Shown: one piece after another, positions 1 through 13,079 of the stretch
Layout of the letters: the number at the start of each line of letters is the position of its first letter
Numbering within the stretch: position 1 is the stretch's first letter
Assembly (NCBI GenBank): GCA_026929865.2
Contig: CM049400.1
Location: 25,448,501-25,512,500, forward strand
DNA length: 64,000 nucleotides
From: Hyperoplus lanceolatus
Lineage: Eukaryota; Chordata; Actinopteri; Uranoscopiformes; Ammodytidae
Reading direction: 5' to 3'
Position numbers and translations under genes: made by a program
Notes under the pieces: model-generated
Seen by the model: the letters and a program-made list of their open reading frames with translations, nothing else
What the model was told of the DNA's origin: nothing
Database searches by the model: none

Positions 1-2200
1 TCCCTAAACACAACGTACGATCCCTGATGTTCTGCAGAGCACATCTGGCTACTAAGGCCAGAGGAGCACAACATCCAGAAAGCTGCCTCTCTTGGGTTTG
101 GACACCAAAGACCGATGGGATTAAGAGTGTGTAGGATGATAGGACTGTGCTCTGATGCTATCCCCTCAGATATACATCGTTATAGAGCGTGGGAATCCCA
201 CAGGCGTTGGGATTAGCCGTTAGATTTTCACTGCAGGTGATAAGGGAGAGAAGAGGAGGCTGGCAGGACTACACAACATAATGGGAAGATGGGGAAGCAC
301 AGATAGGAGGGAGCCAGAGGGCCGCACCTCCTGGTGTAATGTGTGTGGCAGGAAAAACAGAGCATTCAAGTATGAGTTACTGCAAAACAATAGCTACAGG
401 GAAGGACAACTGTCTTTGAGATAGGTGAACATCACCGACTCCATGGGCAAGAATGGAATGCACATACTACTAAACTGCTCCGACTGGATGCGGAAATGCG
501 GTAGAATGTAAGCGTGGAGAATATCTGATGAGAGATTGTTTGGTATGCCTTCCACATGCTTTTCCAGCTGAGATCCAGTCTCTGCAGAATTGGGAAAAGG
601 CGAAGGGTATAGAGCTGAAGGTTAGTATGTTCAAGGAAACAGCAATAGCATGCGTGGCAACTTGCCAGTCGGTGTTAACGTATTGTAAATGAAGACGCAG
701 CAGCAGTGTCAAAGTGGCTTTAATCTTCCTCAACTGAACCTCCTGACGTTTAGCTATGCAGACGACACAGATAAAACCATATAGAATAATCCCCCACGTA
801 TAGCTCTGGCAAAGGCACCTCGTCTCTCTCTCTCGCTCACATATCTAACATGTATCCCCTCAGCCCTCAAAATCCCAGCTTAACCCTCACCCCGCGAAAC
901 AAGGCGGCTAGTTATCACTGCGGCTTTGACATTAGCATGCACGCCCTCTCTCATTTGGGAGATCTTCTTAAGAGTCCGGGATGATAAAAAGCTTTCCTCT
1001 CTGCCGCTCTTCCATTCCTGACTTTGACTCACCCTTCCTCCGCCTGGACCTGCCTGCCTCTAACTATGAGTTAGAGATGAAACGCTTCATTCTCTCCTCC
1101 CTTTCTATTATCATGCAGTGGTGCTAGCACAGCCCTGCTTGACATTTTCCTTTTCTTCTACTCTCTTCTCCAGTCTCTCGGTCCACACCTGCTGACACTT
1201 GGGAAACAACTGCTGTCCTATGCATAAAACACCACTATTTCCCTGCCATTATAAACCAAGCCACCTCTACTACTCGGCTCCTCGTCGTCATGATTACGAC
1301 CAATTCCTTGGGGCAATTTACTTTAACTGCTATACAAATGGCTGTTTTCCATTAATAGTAGTTTTATGAGGGTTAAGAATCCACATGGATCCATAAAATA
1401 GCATGCTCTCCTGAAAACATGCTAATGTGAGAATTATAATTGTTTTTGTGTCAGGAAGGGTGTGTGTATGTATGTGAGGGGGGTCTGGATAACGCAAATC
1501 TTTGACATGATGACGCTAAGTAAACAGACTCAGACAGTGCTCTAATTTGTTATTCCGTGTTTAGATTTCTGTCCATCCCCTTACATTTCTTCAGAAAGCC
1601 ATGGGCTAAAAATACATTCCCACAATGTCAGTATAATACTTTGATAATGCAATTACACTGCTTCGTGGCTGAATGGGGAGGGCAAAGGAACATGAAAGAG
1701 AGGTTGGGTGCAAGAAGGGTTGCCAGAGCTATGGATTATGAGAGAGCGTGATAATAAAATGAAATCATCAGACACTCAAGCGATTATGCTAATGAACTCA
1801 TTCCGTATTCATCATTGGTTAATCGGCACGTGGGCGAGAAAGTGGTGGCATTTTCTTGAACACAGAAAGCTTTGATTAAGCAGGCAGTGAGTTACCTCAC
1901 TTCTGGAGTAGGAAAGCCTGAGGTGGGTAAAAAAAAATATTATTTTTTTTTTTAAAGTTGACTAATAAAAAATAAATAAAGTAGCAATAAAAGTCACATC
2001 ATCAGTAATAGCACTGTTTATAGAATGAGCTGTATTGTTGTTTTATTCTATTCTGGAGCCCATCTAGGATGCTGCTCACAAGGAGCACACTAATAAACTG
2101 ATCGTTATATGTTTACCAGTTTTTTCAAGTGCTAATGTAAACCACATTAACCACAACGCAAAAGCCATTATTGGATTAAAATAATTCGATAAACACAGCT
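1..2200. other. probable kcnd2 intron 1, distal part; no feature recognised
   Basis: This stretch lies downstream, in the minus-strand sense, of the kcnd2 first coding exon and no second exon has appeared yet, so it is probably intron. I see no coding exon, RNA gene or clear transposon terminus in it. Reading frames here are short and have no recognisable domain. The only low-complexity tract is an A/T-rich run near 1930-1980. Confidence 0.5.
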
Positions 2201-2309
2201 AGTTTTTTCGGCAATATGTCATCTATTTCGGACATGTGTACCGTCAATTGAATTACTTTTGGCCTTTTACATCTGCGCATGTGTAAAAACTTAGAGGGAC
2301 TCATCTCAT

Positions 2310-2640
2310 AACATCATTCATCAGATCAAACAGTTTCACAAATACTCTCTGCGACATTGTGACATTCTCTCTCCATTCCAGGCCAGTCCACTATAGTGCC
2401 GATTACCTATGGAATTGTCTATTGATGATTGAAGGCACGATCGGCAATAGTTTTTTTTAAAGCTGGTGCTATCGGATTTACCGAGGTTAAATAAAACTAT
2501 GAGTACTACGATTCCATCGCCAATCAGATGGAACCCTAGTGGACTGGAGTGGTGCCGAAGGAATTCTCACATCACGAATGGAGAGAGAAATTAAGAATGT
2601 CGCAGAGAGCATTCATGTAACTGTGTGATCTGATGAAGGA
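2310..2640. repeat. imperfect inverted repeat, candidate DNA-transposon remnant
   Basis: The arm at about 2320-2420, which contains CTCTCTGCGACATTG and CCAGTCCACTATAGTGCC, is matched in reverse complement at about 2525-2640 (CTAGTGGACTGG, AATGTCGCAGAGAG, GTGATCTGATGAAGGATG). The arms are about 100 bases with mismatches and small gaps, around a roughly 100-base centre. Flanking similarity becomes too weak to define termini or a target duplication, so the family is not assigned. Confidence 0.5.
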
Positions 2641-3060
2641 TGTTGTGAGCCAGGCCGTTGAACAGCAGCAACCATCCCTACAGTCCAACCACAAGTCTTT
2701 GCTCTTAACGTGCATCCAACAAGGTTAAGTTTTATTATAGGAGAAGGAAGACCCATGCTGTCCAGACCAATGGCAGAGGCTTGCTGAATAAATACTTCAC
2801 GTCCTTTTCTGCTCATATGCACAATGTGAAGACGGAGGGCATTATTTTGCCTGTTTTGCAAGCCTAACAACTCCCACATAAGGACAGCACCGACAGTCAG
2901 AGAAGCCACAAGCAACGACATTTTGACAGGATGTTTTGACAGGAAATTTTGGAGAAAAAAAAACAAAACAGTTTTATGTCATGTACTTGGAAAGAAATTC
3001 AATTAATTGACTAAATCATGCAAAGCCGCATAACTAAAGTGCATGTAAACGCATCAAATC

Positions 3061-3118
3061 AGATTATTGCTATTACCTGATTATTCTCAGATTATTGCTA
3101 TTACCTGATTATTCCCAG
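3061..3118. repeat. two-copy 28-bp tandem repeat
   Basis: A 28-base unit containing ATTATTGCTATTACCTGATT is present twice in a row (3061-3088 and 3089-3116) with one visible difference near the end of the unit (TCTC versus TCCC). A third, diverged half unit may follow (TATCGGATTATTG). Confidence 0.85.
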
Positions 3119-5740
3119 TTATCGGATTATTGTGGTCATGTAATGTACTCAAGGACGCGGCAGACTAAACTAGCTTCTTTCTTGCACATACTGTACATGA
3201 GGTACTATGCAAATACTCAAATCCTATTGATCGGATGAGACTCCAGAGTGAACCCTGTCTTGACCTTTGTGTGTGTGTCTGTGTGTGTGGGGGGGGGGGG
3301 TCAGGTGGTGGAGGAAGAGGCAGAAACGTGAAAGGTCCTGCGGATTAGTGCCTCTGTGTTGGAAAGGGGAACTGGTCCAGGAGCCTCATCACACTGACAG
3401 CAGATTAGTGCTCCGCAGCGCCAGAGCAGACGGTGCAAGATTAACTTTGATGTGCGATTCCACACAGAGCAACGGCTGGATATCAACTCCCTCCAACAAA
3501 TGGCCCCTTAACTCAGAGGTTGCAGCGTGTGCATTCGTGAGGTACAGTATCTAGAAATCAGCTTCTTCCCTTTTTTGTAAGGAAGAGAGGTGTCTCCAGA
3601 TGTCGGGGCGTGTTCTTACTGATTATTTTTTACTATCGATTAATCTATTGTTTGATGATACTGTAAAGTACAAAGGGTGGGCAATGTGAAAATGTTATAG
3701 ATGTCCACAATCTCATTTTTGATGATTAGAACAAATCCATTTAGGCCCATATTTGCCTTTTATACAGATTTATAAAAGTGAATTATTATAGGTATGGGAA
3801 ACATGGGTACAGGTCAGATGGCTTATGGCTAAACTACCATTGTATAAACATGGTACATTTTAAATCTCCTTTCATCCCTATGGCTAAACTTCATAAATCA
3901 CATTTTAGAACTCGCTGAAATATCACATTAGTTAGTTAGAGCATGCAATTTAGCTTTGAAGGATTAAAATACTGCAGCTAATACAGTAAAGTTAGAGTTA
4001 CTTATCTCGGATGCAGCAGGTTACAAGATAGTCTTGCGCCTGAGTGAAGTGCATGCATGCATACAGCGGGGGAGGGGAGGGGTCTGACTGCTAGGCCTAC
4101 TGCGAGATGCTTTGACGAAGGAACGCAGCAAGACACAACGTTGTCTTTGTTGTTTTGAGAAGAAGTGTGAAGATATTTTCGATTCATTATCAAACTATGG
4201 TGAAACAAATTAAATTACGTCCTCGTAAGATTATTAAAATTGGAAAAGTCAAATTGATTTAGCATTTCCCGGGAAAATTCGGACCTGTGCAAATGCATTA
4301 ATAATAGCTATATAAAAACAGAGTTGTTTTCGCTGATGGTCTCGTTTGCTGTTACAGCTAATTTATTATCACAAGAGGAAAACTATTTCATAAAAGGTCC
4401 TTGCAGGAGGTTTAAATATAAAGAAATGCTGAAATTCCTTCCATTTCAGAAGAAGAAGAAGCGGAAAGAAGTGAATGTTTCCATGTTAAAATAACTGAGC
4501 TTGCATGTCAGCAGATCTATCTCCCAGACCAGTGAATATACTCCATCTGTTGATGCAGACCGTGTGATAGGACTGAAAGCTCTGATAAAGCCAGTATGTG
4601 GACCTTATATTGGGATCATTTAGCCAAACCACTACTATCGTAAAAAAGGTTTATGTTACAATAAAAGCTTTAAAACAATATTTAAAAGGTGGAGTATACA
4701 ATTTCCAGAGAACGCTTGTTGATATTTGGACTAAGCATTAAAACAAATACAAAGCGTAAAAATGTACTTCAGGCTCCGCCCCCAGATGTGCTTTTCTTTA
4801 GCAATAGCAGTCGATATAACTACCTGTCCAATAGGATTGTTGCTACTGAAGACATGAACACTGCCGCAGCTGATTGGTTGGAGATATGTTGCTGGGCTAG
4901 CTCTGACACACTCGACTCCCTTTCTTTACATAGCCATTAACAAAGCCTACATTGTGTATAAACACCAGCCTTTTTTACAGTGTACACGTAATACAAACAG
5001 GTAGCAGGCGGTGACGAGATATTCACTCATTTAGGTGTCTATTTTGGTGTTTTGGATTGGGATTGTTGCCTTCACCTTTAATGCACAGTAGAGTAAATTT
5101 CTTTTTTAGATTTGGAGTGAAGGAGAAAGTCTCAAGGGGGAAAGGATCGATTTTCCTCATGGTCGACACCAGAAAACTTGTAGATTCAGTTTGAGTTGCA
5201 ATTTTAAATTGTTTACATCAGCCTTTTACACCGAACAGCTGCAACCCCTCATCCTCAAAATTGCTTCCTGCCCAAAAAACTACACTCACATGCAGGGTAG
5301 TTAATCTCGTATGGAACACTGTAAGTAGGTACAGAATTCAATAGAGAAATGGCCTCAGATTATTAGTCATACCAGTGAAAGGAGAAAAGAAGCAGCGACA
5401 AATATCAAGGTACAGATTTCCGTCCATTGAAAAAGAATAAGAAAAGTGGCTGCATGTTCAAGGGAACACTTCAAAATTTCAGTGAAAGCAAGGGGAATAG
5501 TGGAGGTTGGGATGAGAGAGAAAGGGTGGTGAAGCGTAAAAATGTACTGAGCGCTCTCTCAGAGAGTGTGGACAGCAGCCAGACTTGCGACAGCAGCGAG
5601 CCCAGATAACAGCGAGTACCGGGAACCTGTACGAACCTTTGGGGAAGTATTGAGAAGGGCTGCATCTTCGCTAACAGCTGCTGACTGGCCCCTGGGGCAA
5701 AGCACAGCTCCTTGCTGCAGCCATATCCACAATTTCCCCA
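3119..5740. other. intronic sequence with a dispersed-repeat fragment
   Basis: No coding exon is visible. A G10 run sits at about 3291-3300. The segment around 4260-4400 (GCTGATGGTCTCGTTTGCTG, then AATTTATTATCA and AGAGGAAA) resembles 16,030-16,140 (CTGATGGTCTGGTTTGCTG, AATTTATGATTATCAGAGGAAA), so both are probably old copies of one dispersed repeat. The phrase GCGTAAAAATGTACT occurs at both about 4755 and 5535. Confidence 0.4.
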
Positions 5741-5748
5741 ACTGCACC

Positions 5749-8318
5749 CAGGGCCGTTGCTAGGAATTCTGGGCCCCCTGAATGAATATCGGTGTGGGCC
5801 CCTCTACCCCATTCATTGCCACCTTAAATGTTCTAGTTTTTTCAGTGCTCTTGACGGTGCCTGGTACACCAAATTTGCTTATTTTTTTACAATTAACGAC
5901 TTAACAAGTCAGAGTGTTATTATGTAAATTATGTATTATTAGTTGTCTTATTCTAGGAGTGATGGTAAGTGTTTTGCAACTGTTTAAACAGCCACTATGC
6001 GGGCACTCCAACGGGTATCAGACATGTGGTGAAGGGAGCAGCAGTGTTTTCCGCTAGTGCCTCCAATATGCAGCTGGGTAAAAATAGTGCAGAGATCGTG
6101 ACCCTCCTAGGTGGGTCCAGGGGTATGCACCCCGGGAGATTTTTTTTTACCTTTTTAAAGTGAAATGCATGAATCTGGTGCACTTTAAGAGGAGAATTAT
6201 GAGGCAAAATCTGAGGAATTTTGTGTGAACAACTTTTTTCTGTGTACTAGGCCTACTTATTTTGGAATAATTTGGAGACACTGAGTCAGATGAATGAAAT
6301 GAAGCTATTGAAGAAAGACACATGTATTTACCATACAAATATTCATATAAAATAGAATATTATGCAAATAAACATCCACAAAGTTGTCATCTTTCTATAT
6401 TATTTTCTTTAAAGAAACCACTTAACTTTACATGAAGAACTCTGTTGTCCAGCTATCTTTTTTTCACAGATGAGGGTGAAATAGGCTATAGAATATACAG
6501 AGCCGGCCCGAGGCATAAGCGAACTAAGCGGCCAATTAGGGCCCCCGACTGCCTGGGGGGCCCCCTCCAAAAGAATTTTTTTTTTCTTTTTTTTGTAGTT
6601 TGTGTGTTTGATATTAACATCATATTATGCAAATGTGAGTCATACAAAAAAAGGGAATAAAATGTTTTGGTCTAGATAATTAATAGCCTAAAAATGTAAT
6701 CAGTTCATCTGGGAGGAAATCCGAAATTATCTGATCATGTCACGTTCACATCCATGCACAGTGTGTATTGAGTTTATTTAAAAACAATTGGAAATGGGGC
6801 TGCCCTCAGTTGCCCATGCACTGTGTATAGTCTATAGCCTATTTCAGCCTTGTCTGTGGAAAAAAAGATACAGTAGATGGACAACAGAGTTCATCTGCTT
6901 AGTTCCTCACACTGCATTTAAATGCATTCATTATATTACAGAGAAATATGTCCCGTAAAAGAAAAAGAGCTCCAAGCCCAACCTAGAGAACCCTGCATAA
7001 TATTTTATTTTATATTAATATTTTTATGGAAAATCCATGTGTCCTTCTTCAATAGCTTCTAATTCATCTGACCCACTGTCTCCAAATTATTTGTTCACAC
7101 AAAATTTCTCAGATTTAGCCTCTTAATTTTCCTCTCGAAGTGCACCAGATTCATGCATTTCACTTTAAAAAGTTTAAAAAAATCTCCCGGGGGGCATACC
7201 CCCGGACCCCCCTAGGAGGGTCTGACACTCGGCTGTCTAATATTTACGCACAGCCGCACAGTGGAGGCACTAGCGGAAAACACTGGGTGTGTGAATGATA
7301 TTTAACAAAGATCTATAGTTTCAGCAGCGCTAACATTGGAGAGGGGCCCCCTAATCATATTTCGCTTAGGGCCCCCTGAAGGCTTGGGCCGGCTCTGAGA
7401 ATATACACAGTACATGGGCAACTGAGGGCATTTTTTCCAAAGGTTTTTAAATAAACTCAATAATGTCCAAATAGATTAACCATAGTCTGTTTCTGACATC
7501 AAAATACTGAGGAAAGTAAAAAAAAATATTAAAAACATGGTTCAGTGAAAGTATGACTACTTCTCCTCTCCTCTCTGTCGGTAGGCTATGTCACTGATAT
7601 AGGGAGGAGGGTCTGCGATACTTATCTCAGTCAGCAGCGCTATTAGCAGGCTATGCATTATTTTATGATTTATGGCAAACTAAACTGAACGATTAGAAGA
7701 CAGACAGCTTAATTTGTTTAGCTATCGTTAACTGCTGAGCTCGCGTGCTGTGCTTCTCTAGACCGACAGAACAGAATAAAATATCGCGTGTTCACGCTGA
7801 ATGCAGGAGGACAGGTGAAGCCTACTCATTGGACAATGTTGGGCTTTATGACTTATGTTTTATTTCACTTACTTGCAGTAACAACCAGCGTCATTCACGT
7901 CTATTCTGGTCCGAAAGTTATTAGCGTATTTAACCGAAACGCTCGTCCGCCGTGAGTGATGCACCTCTGGTGGTGCATGCTTGTGTTTGTGTATTTGTGC
8001 ACCGGCGCTGAGAAACAGACAGACAGCGAAGCGAGGAGCTGGCAGATTCTTCAGAGACACAAGGGTGGGGGCGGGTGGACCAAACCATTTTTTAAGAAGG
8101 GGCTAAGGGGGTATTTGAAATTATTGAAATTAGAATATTGTATGACTCGTGGCTTTGTTTTGATTCGGATTCATTCGTATGAATATTTAATAGTTCAGTG
8201 TATGCGTAATCATTTTGTCATAGAGGCTACTGGGGGGTTTGTGTGGGCCCTAGCGGGCTGTGGGCCCTTGTAATTGTCATAACTTACCCCCCCTATACGA
8301 CGGCGCTGACTTGCGCTG
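5749..8318. mobile_element. non-autonomous hAT-like element A (outer), TSD ACTGCACC
   Basis: The element begins CAGGGCCGTTGCTAGG and ends CTGACTTGCGCTG, and is bracketed by a perfect 8-base direct repeat ACTGCACC at 5741-5748 and 8319-8326. An 8-base duplication with CAG-type ends is the hAT superfamily signature. The inverted match between the two tips is short (CAGGGC against CAGCGC), so the right boundary rests mainly on the target duplication. The left half (about 6050-6490) and the stretch just after 7405 are homologous, in reverse orientation, to the interior of the 900-bp element inserted within it at 6498-7397. No transposase reading frame is seen, so it is non-autonomous. Confidence 0.75.
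6498..7397 (+). mobile_element. non-autonomous hAT element, copy 1 (nested), TSD AGAATATA
   Basis: Termini are CAGAGCCGGCCCGAGGC and, read inward from the other side, CAGAGCCGGCCCAAGCC. The perfect 8-base target duplication AGAATATA lies at 6490-6497 and 7398-7405. It is 900 bases with no transposase frame. Subterminal stretches are rich in GGGCCCCC/GGGGGCCC. It has landed inside a relative of its own family (element A). Copies at 24,848 and 27,857 share termini and interior. Confidence 0.92.
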
Positions 8319-8326
8319 ACTGCACC

Positions 8327-11300
8327 ACGTTGCTTCACGCACATTGGGACATCATTACTTTTTCCATTTCACTCCCAGAGACTTCTCTTGTCAAATCTAA
8401 AAATGACACGAAAAATAATAACTCTGGGCCATGGGCGGAACAACAAAAACACAACTGAAAGGTCATTTTGCCCATGAAAATTGGTCTTGCATCCACACAA
8501 TGTACCAGTCATCAACAGGTTTATTGCTACGTGTGCTTTCCCAGCAGGGGATGGCTGAAGCTTGAAATAAACTGACCTGGGGTCAGTGGGAGAAAGAGTA
8601 TTTGTTTGATGACACAACCCCCCATTATTTATAACTTCTACATCTTTTTCACTGCAGAGGACAGGCCTGCTGAGGAATAATGATGGAAACACCAGACAGG
8701 TGGAGTTAAGGCACAGCTCTGGCTCGTCACAGAAGGTACATTCAAATGTGCCTTTAACAAACGTGACTGAATGAAGGTTATTTATTTTAATCACACTCCA
8801 GCACACCCTCCCTCTCATTGTCCCAGGGGGTTGCTATATTTAAGCACTTTTTCATTTATTCTCCTTTTTTTTTGTCTTTGCTGATGGCAAGGCAATTGCT
8901 TTGTAGGACGTCTGCCCTTGAAGAATCAGACAACAGAAGGAGATATTTATACATACTGTAGATGTGGAGTGAGAGCTTGCTGTATCAAATTTAACGAGTA
9001 CCTATTTTCCTGTGTAGCGTTAGGAAATCAAAGGCACCTTTTTCAGTCAGCTTTCTAGCTTTAATTTCTATGTTTTTAATGTTTCCCCCTCCAAAACAGA
9101 AGAAATGTTGGTTTTGTACCTGTACTCTAGGATTAGCTGTCTGTCCTGGGGGAGAGAGAAAGAGTTGGAACACTCCTATCCCATTTCTCCCATTAATTCG
9201 CCTGCTTCCCTAATTGGTCTTCTCCATCTGTTGAGGTCTACAAATTGTCTTCAGGGGATGCTACAGCTAAAACATCCTATCAAACACACAAATACATCGG
9301 GGACAGTTTTCTTGGAAAGCTGCCATACCAGGCACTGAAAGAGTAGGCTGTGCAAATGTGTGTGTGCCTTTTTGATGTACACTATAATCAGAAGTCCAGC
9401 AGCATACAGCCTGGAGATAAGTAGATATAGAGTATACGCTGAACTATGATCTGAAGCAGACAGGATTGGTTACTTGGAGAATTAATCTATCCACCACACA
9501 GCAGCAGATCTGTCAGTGGCGAGTGACGTCCCTTAATAAGAATTATTTCACAAGATGATATTGTCGATGGTGGGAGCCTGAAACACAGTGTCTTGACTGT
9601 ATGTCACATGCACTTCTGATGAAGCTTTTTCTTCTGCAGTCCCCAAAGATGTTGAGCAAATAGACCAGATTTATAAATTATGGAAAATAGCAAAGTTTTA
9701 TGGATTCTATTCCAATTTTCACTTAGTCGTTAATGATATGGGAAATTGTGTTCCTCATGCTTGTCACTCTTTACATCCCATTGACTGGGAGTTGAATACT
9801 CGGCAGCGAGCAGCAGTGGGACGTATGACAGTGTATTTGTGGTGATGATTACAGCCCATTAACTTTGATGGATGCCATTTCACAGAAAAGACGATGGGAG
9901 TTGGAACGACAGCGATGCAGCTTGTTTTCTGTCACCAACACGAGTACACACAGAATGGTGGAGAAGAGCCCGAAGAAGTAAACTGTAGCAATGTCCATTT
10001 CAAATTGATTTTTGCATCCAAATGAGACGGCTTCACCTTTGGAGGTAATTGAATGTCACATTAGAGAAGCTGATGCTGGATCCTTCCTCCAGGAAGCTCA
10101 GGCATGATTCCCCTGTGACCTCCTGAGGACAGCAAGGACTGAGGATCCACCATCGCCACCATCTACCAGCACATACATCAGGAAAGTAAATGATGTGGTG
10201 GTGTGTGCTTCCATGCATGTATGTATGAGCAAGAAAATGAGACTGAATTTGAACCTGAAATTGATTGCAGTGTTGCAGTGTCCGGCTTTATTAATGCTAA
10301 CGGTCTGGACAGCTTTCTTACATGCTCAACTCGCGTGCTTCTTTTTCGGCCCAAATGTGTGGCTTAGTCCAAACGAGACACGCTCCATTTGTCTGTGGCC
10401 GTTATGTAAAGATAAGGCCATGCATGCCAGAAATCTAACTCTTAAGCTCCTCCACAGGGATTATGGACAATTGGCTAAGGGGAAAAATACAAATAGTAAT
10501 CAACCGTTTACGGTTTTTCACTAATACTTTGAAAAAGAAGCGAAAATCCCCACATGGAAACGCAATCCTTAAGCAGTTTAGATAGGACGCCTGCAGAGAG
10601 ACACGAAGGCAGGAAATCCTGTAGGTGGGAGCTGAACCAGCACTTCAATAACACCTAGACGAACATATCAATATATAGTAGCTATCTGCTACTAGAAAAA
10701 AAGAAAAAAAAAGCTTTTAAATTGTTTCCATTTTTATGTCAATGATATCAAACCAGTGCTGCAGCATCAGAAGCCTTACCAAAATAGGATTAGTATTTAT
10801 CATTTGCTTTGTTCTTTTTTACTTTGCACATTAATATGCTTACCTGTGATCCTGTTCGTCGTTAGCCTTGTTTAACCCCGACAGTATGTGTTCTACTCGT
10901 AGGCCTATGTAGACATGTAACAAATTGAACACACAATTTGAGTAGAATTTCACATTATTACTAATAATAAAAAGAAAATAAAAGAAAACTGTGTTTTCAC
11001 GCATAATATAGTTTGTTTTCTCTGTTCCAAATCATGGACCAATTGGTTCAAATTTAGCATTTTGCCTTAAATTGGTGCCATGGTGTTTACTTAGCAGCAT
11101 TAACACATGTGGACCAAAATGTGTGGTGTGAGAGGTAACAGCTCTGTAATTGGTCACAATTTTTTTGCGGGAAAACTTCCGGAAGTAAACAAAGGAGAAA
11201 AAAGGGTGAAAAGAAAAAAGAGCGGAAGGTTTGAATCTAGAAATGAATGCGCCCCAATTTCACAATGGGGGGACAACTATGCGAACCTGGTTATCGTTTA

Positions 11301-11640
11301 TTACATGCTTTGCATGTAGCCTATCTCCAAGCAAACACACAGTATGAAAATAAGGCTGAGATTGATGCATTCTGGTCGCCAAATCTGCTAATCAAGAGGC
11401 GTTTAGTAATCAGCTGGCAATTGGAAATGGTTTAATCCACATGACATATGGCGGAATGCTTCCTGCAGTCTCAACAAACAAACAAACAAAATCAGAGTAG
11501 GCTACAGTATCCGGACGGAGATCAACTCTTCAACCCGAGTGTCACCTATCTGTCTCCACACCTGCCCAAACGCAGCCTACGCTCAAGGACTCCAATCAAC
11601 GGAATTAAACAATACAGGTGAGAAAGCGCCCACACACACA
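8327..11640. other. intronic sequence, nothing recognised
   Basis: No exon, RNA gene or bounded repeat could be supported. A 149-codon minus-strand open frame at 8369-8818 has no recognisable domain and begins inside element A's flank, so I treat it as chance. Composition is ordinary for the window. Confidence 0.4.
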
Positions 11641-12010
11641 CACACCCATTCATTCAACCCGTCGACCAAAAATGTATGTATATATATATATATATACAGT
11701 ATCTCACAAAAGTGAGTACACCCCTCACATTTCTTCACATTTTTCTTTATATCTTTCCATGCGACAACACTGAATAAATGACACTTTGATACAATGTAAA
11801 GTAGTCAGTGTACAGCTTGTATAACAGTGTAAATTTACTGTCCCCTCAAAATAACTCGACACACAGCCATTAATGTCTAAACTGCTCAACAAAAGTGAGT
11901 ACACCCCTTAGAAAAGATGTCCAAATTGGCCCAAAGTGTCAATATTTTGTTTTGCCATCATTATTTTCTAGCACTGCCTTAACCCTCTTGGCATGTAGTT
12001 CACTAGAGCT

Positions 12011-12812
12011 TCACAGGTTGCCACTGGAACCCTCTTCTACCCATTCATGACGCATCAAGGAGCTGGTGATATTAGAGTCCTTGCGCTCCTCCATCTCCCG
12101 TTTGAGGATGCCCCAAAGATGCTCAATAGGGTTTAAGACTGGAGACATGCTTGGCCAGTCCATAACCTTTACCCTCAGCTTCTTTAGCAAGCCAGTGGTC
12201 GTTCGAGGTGTGTTTGGGGTCGTTATCATGTTGCAGTACTGCCCTGCGGCCCAGTTTATGAAGGGAGGGGATCATGCTCTGCTTCAGTATGTCACAGTAC
12301 ATGTTAGAATTCAATGAACTGTAGATCCCCAGTGCTGGCAGCACTCATGCAGCCCCAGACCATGACACTCCAACCACCATGCTTGACTATAGGCAAGACA
12401 CACTTGTCTTTGTACTCCTCACCTGGTTGCCGCTCCACACTCTTAACACCATCTGAACCAAATAAATGTATCTTGGTCTCATCAGACCACAGGACATGGT
12501 TGCAGTAATCCATGTCCGTAGTCTGTTTGTCTTCAGCAAACTTTTTGTGGGGTTTTCTTGTGCATCATCTTTAGAATAGGCTTCCTTCTGGGATGACAGC
12601 CATGTAGACCAGTATGATCAGAGTGGCGTATGGTCTGAGCACTGAAGGTTGACCCCCACCCCTTCAAGCCCTTCAGCAATGCTGGCAGCACTCATACGTC
12701 TATTTTCCAAAGCCAACCTCTGTGTACGACGCTGACCACGTGCACTCAACCTTCGTAAACTGGGCCGCAGGGTGGTATTGCAACATGATAACGACCCCAA
12801 ACACACCTCCAA
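12011..12812 (-). pseudogene. broken Tc1 transposase, left part
   Basis: Minus-strand fragments in several frames together cover most of a Tc1 transposase: an RRTQRLALENRRMSAASIAE segment (about 12,640-12,760), WSDETKIHLFGSDGVKS (12,304-12,513), VLQHDNDPKHTS (about 12,215-12,250) and LNPIEHLWGILKREMEER (about 12,060-12,130). The D, D, E landmarks are present but frames shift between them. The N-terminal paired-type DNA-binding domain is absent because the sequence is replaced by the inverted 3' end beyond about 12,750. No functional product is expected. Confidence 0.85.
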
Positions 12813-13079
12813 GACGACCAGTGGCTTGCTAAAAAGCTGAGGGTAAAGGTTATGGCCTGGCCAAGCATGTCTCCAGACCTAAACCCTATTGAGCATCTTT
12901 GGGGCATCCTCAAACAGAAGGTGGAGGAGCGCAAGGTCTTTAATATCCACCAGCTCTGTGATGCTGTCATAAATGGGTGGAAGAGGGTTCCAGTTGCAAC
13001 CTGTGAAGCTCTAGTGAACTACATGCCCAAGAGGGTTAAGGCAGTGCTAGAAAATAATGATGGCAAAGCAAAATATTGA
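12760..13079 (+). pseudogene. broken Tc1 transposase, inverted C-terminal duplicate
   Basis: On the plus strand this segment encodes the last third of the same transposase: LQHDNDPKHTS followed after a stop by SMSPDLNPIEHLWGILKQK and a terminus ending KAVLENNDGKAKY. It is the mirror copy of the left arm and lacks everything upstream of the middle catalytic Asp. It cannot make a transposase. Confidence 0.85.

Noticed and set aside
2613..2966. 117-codon minus-strand frame with a hydrophobic N-terminus
   Set aside because: No family recognised and no supporting splice sites or promoter. It lies beside a repeat. Possibly a transposon remnant, but I cannot support a call.
3063..3116. Possible CRISPR-like repeat
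   Set aside because: Only two adjacent 28-base units with no spacers, in animal DNA. It is a simple tandem duplication.
8296..8307. Alternative right end for element A at GACGGCGCTG
   Set aside because: It would leave ACTTGCGC as the flank, which does not match the left flank ACTGCACC. The end at 8318 gives a perfect 8-base duplication.
8369..8818. 149-codon minus-strand open frame
   Set aside because: No domain or coding signature, and it lies in presumed kcnd2 intron.
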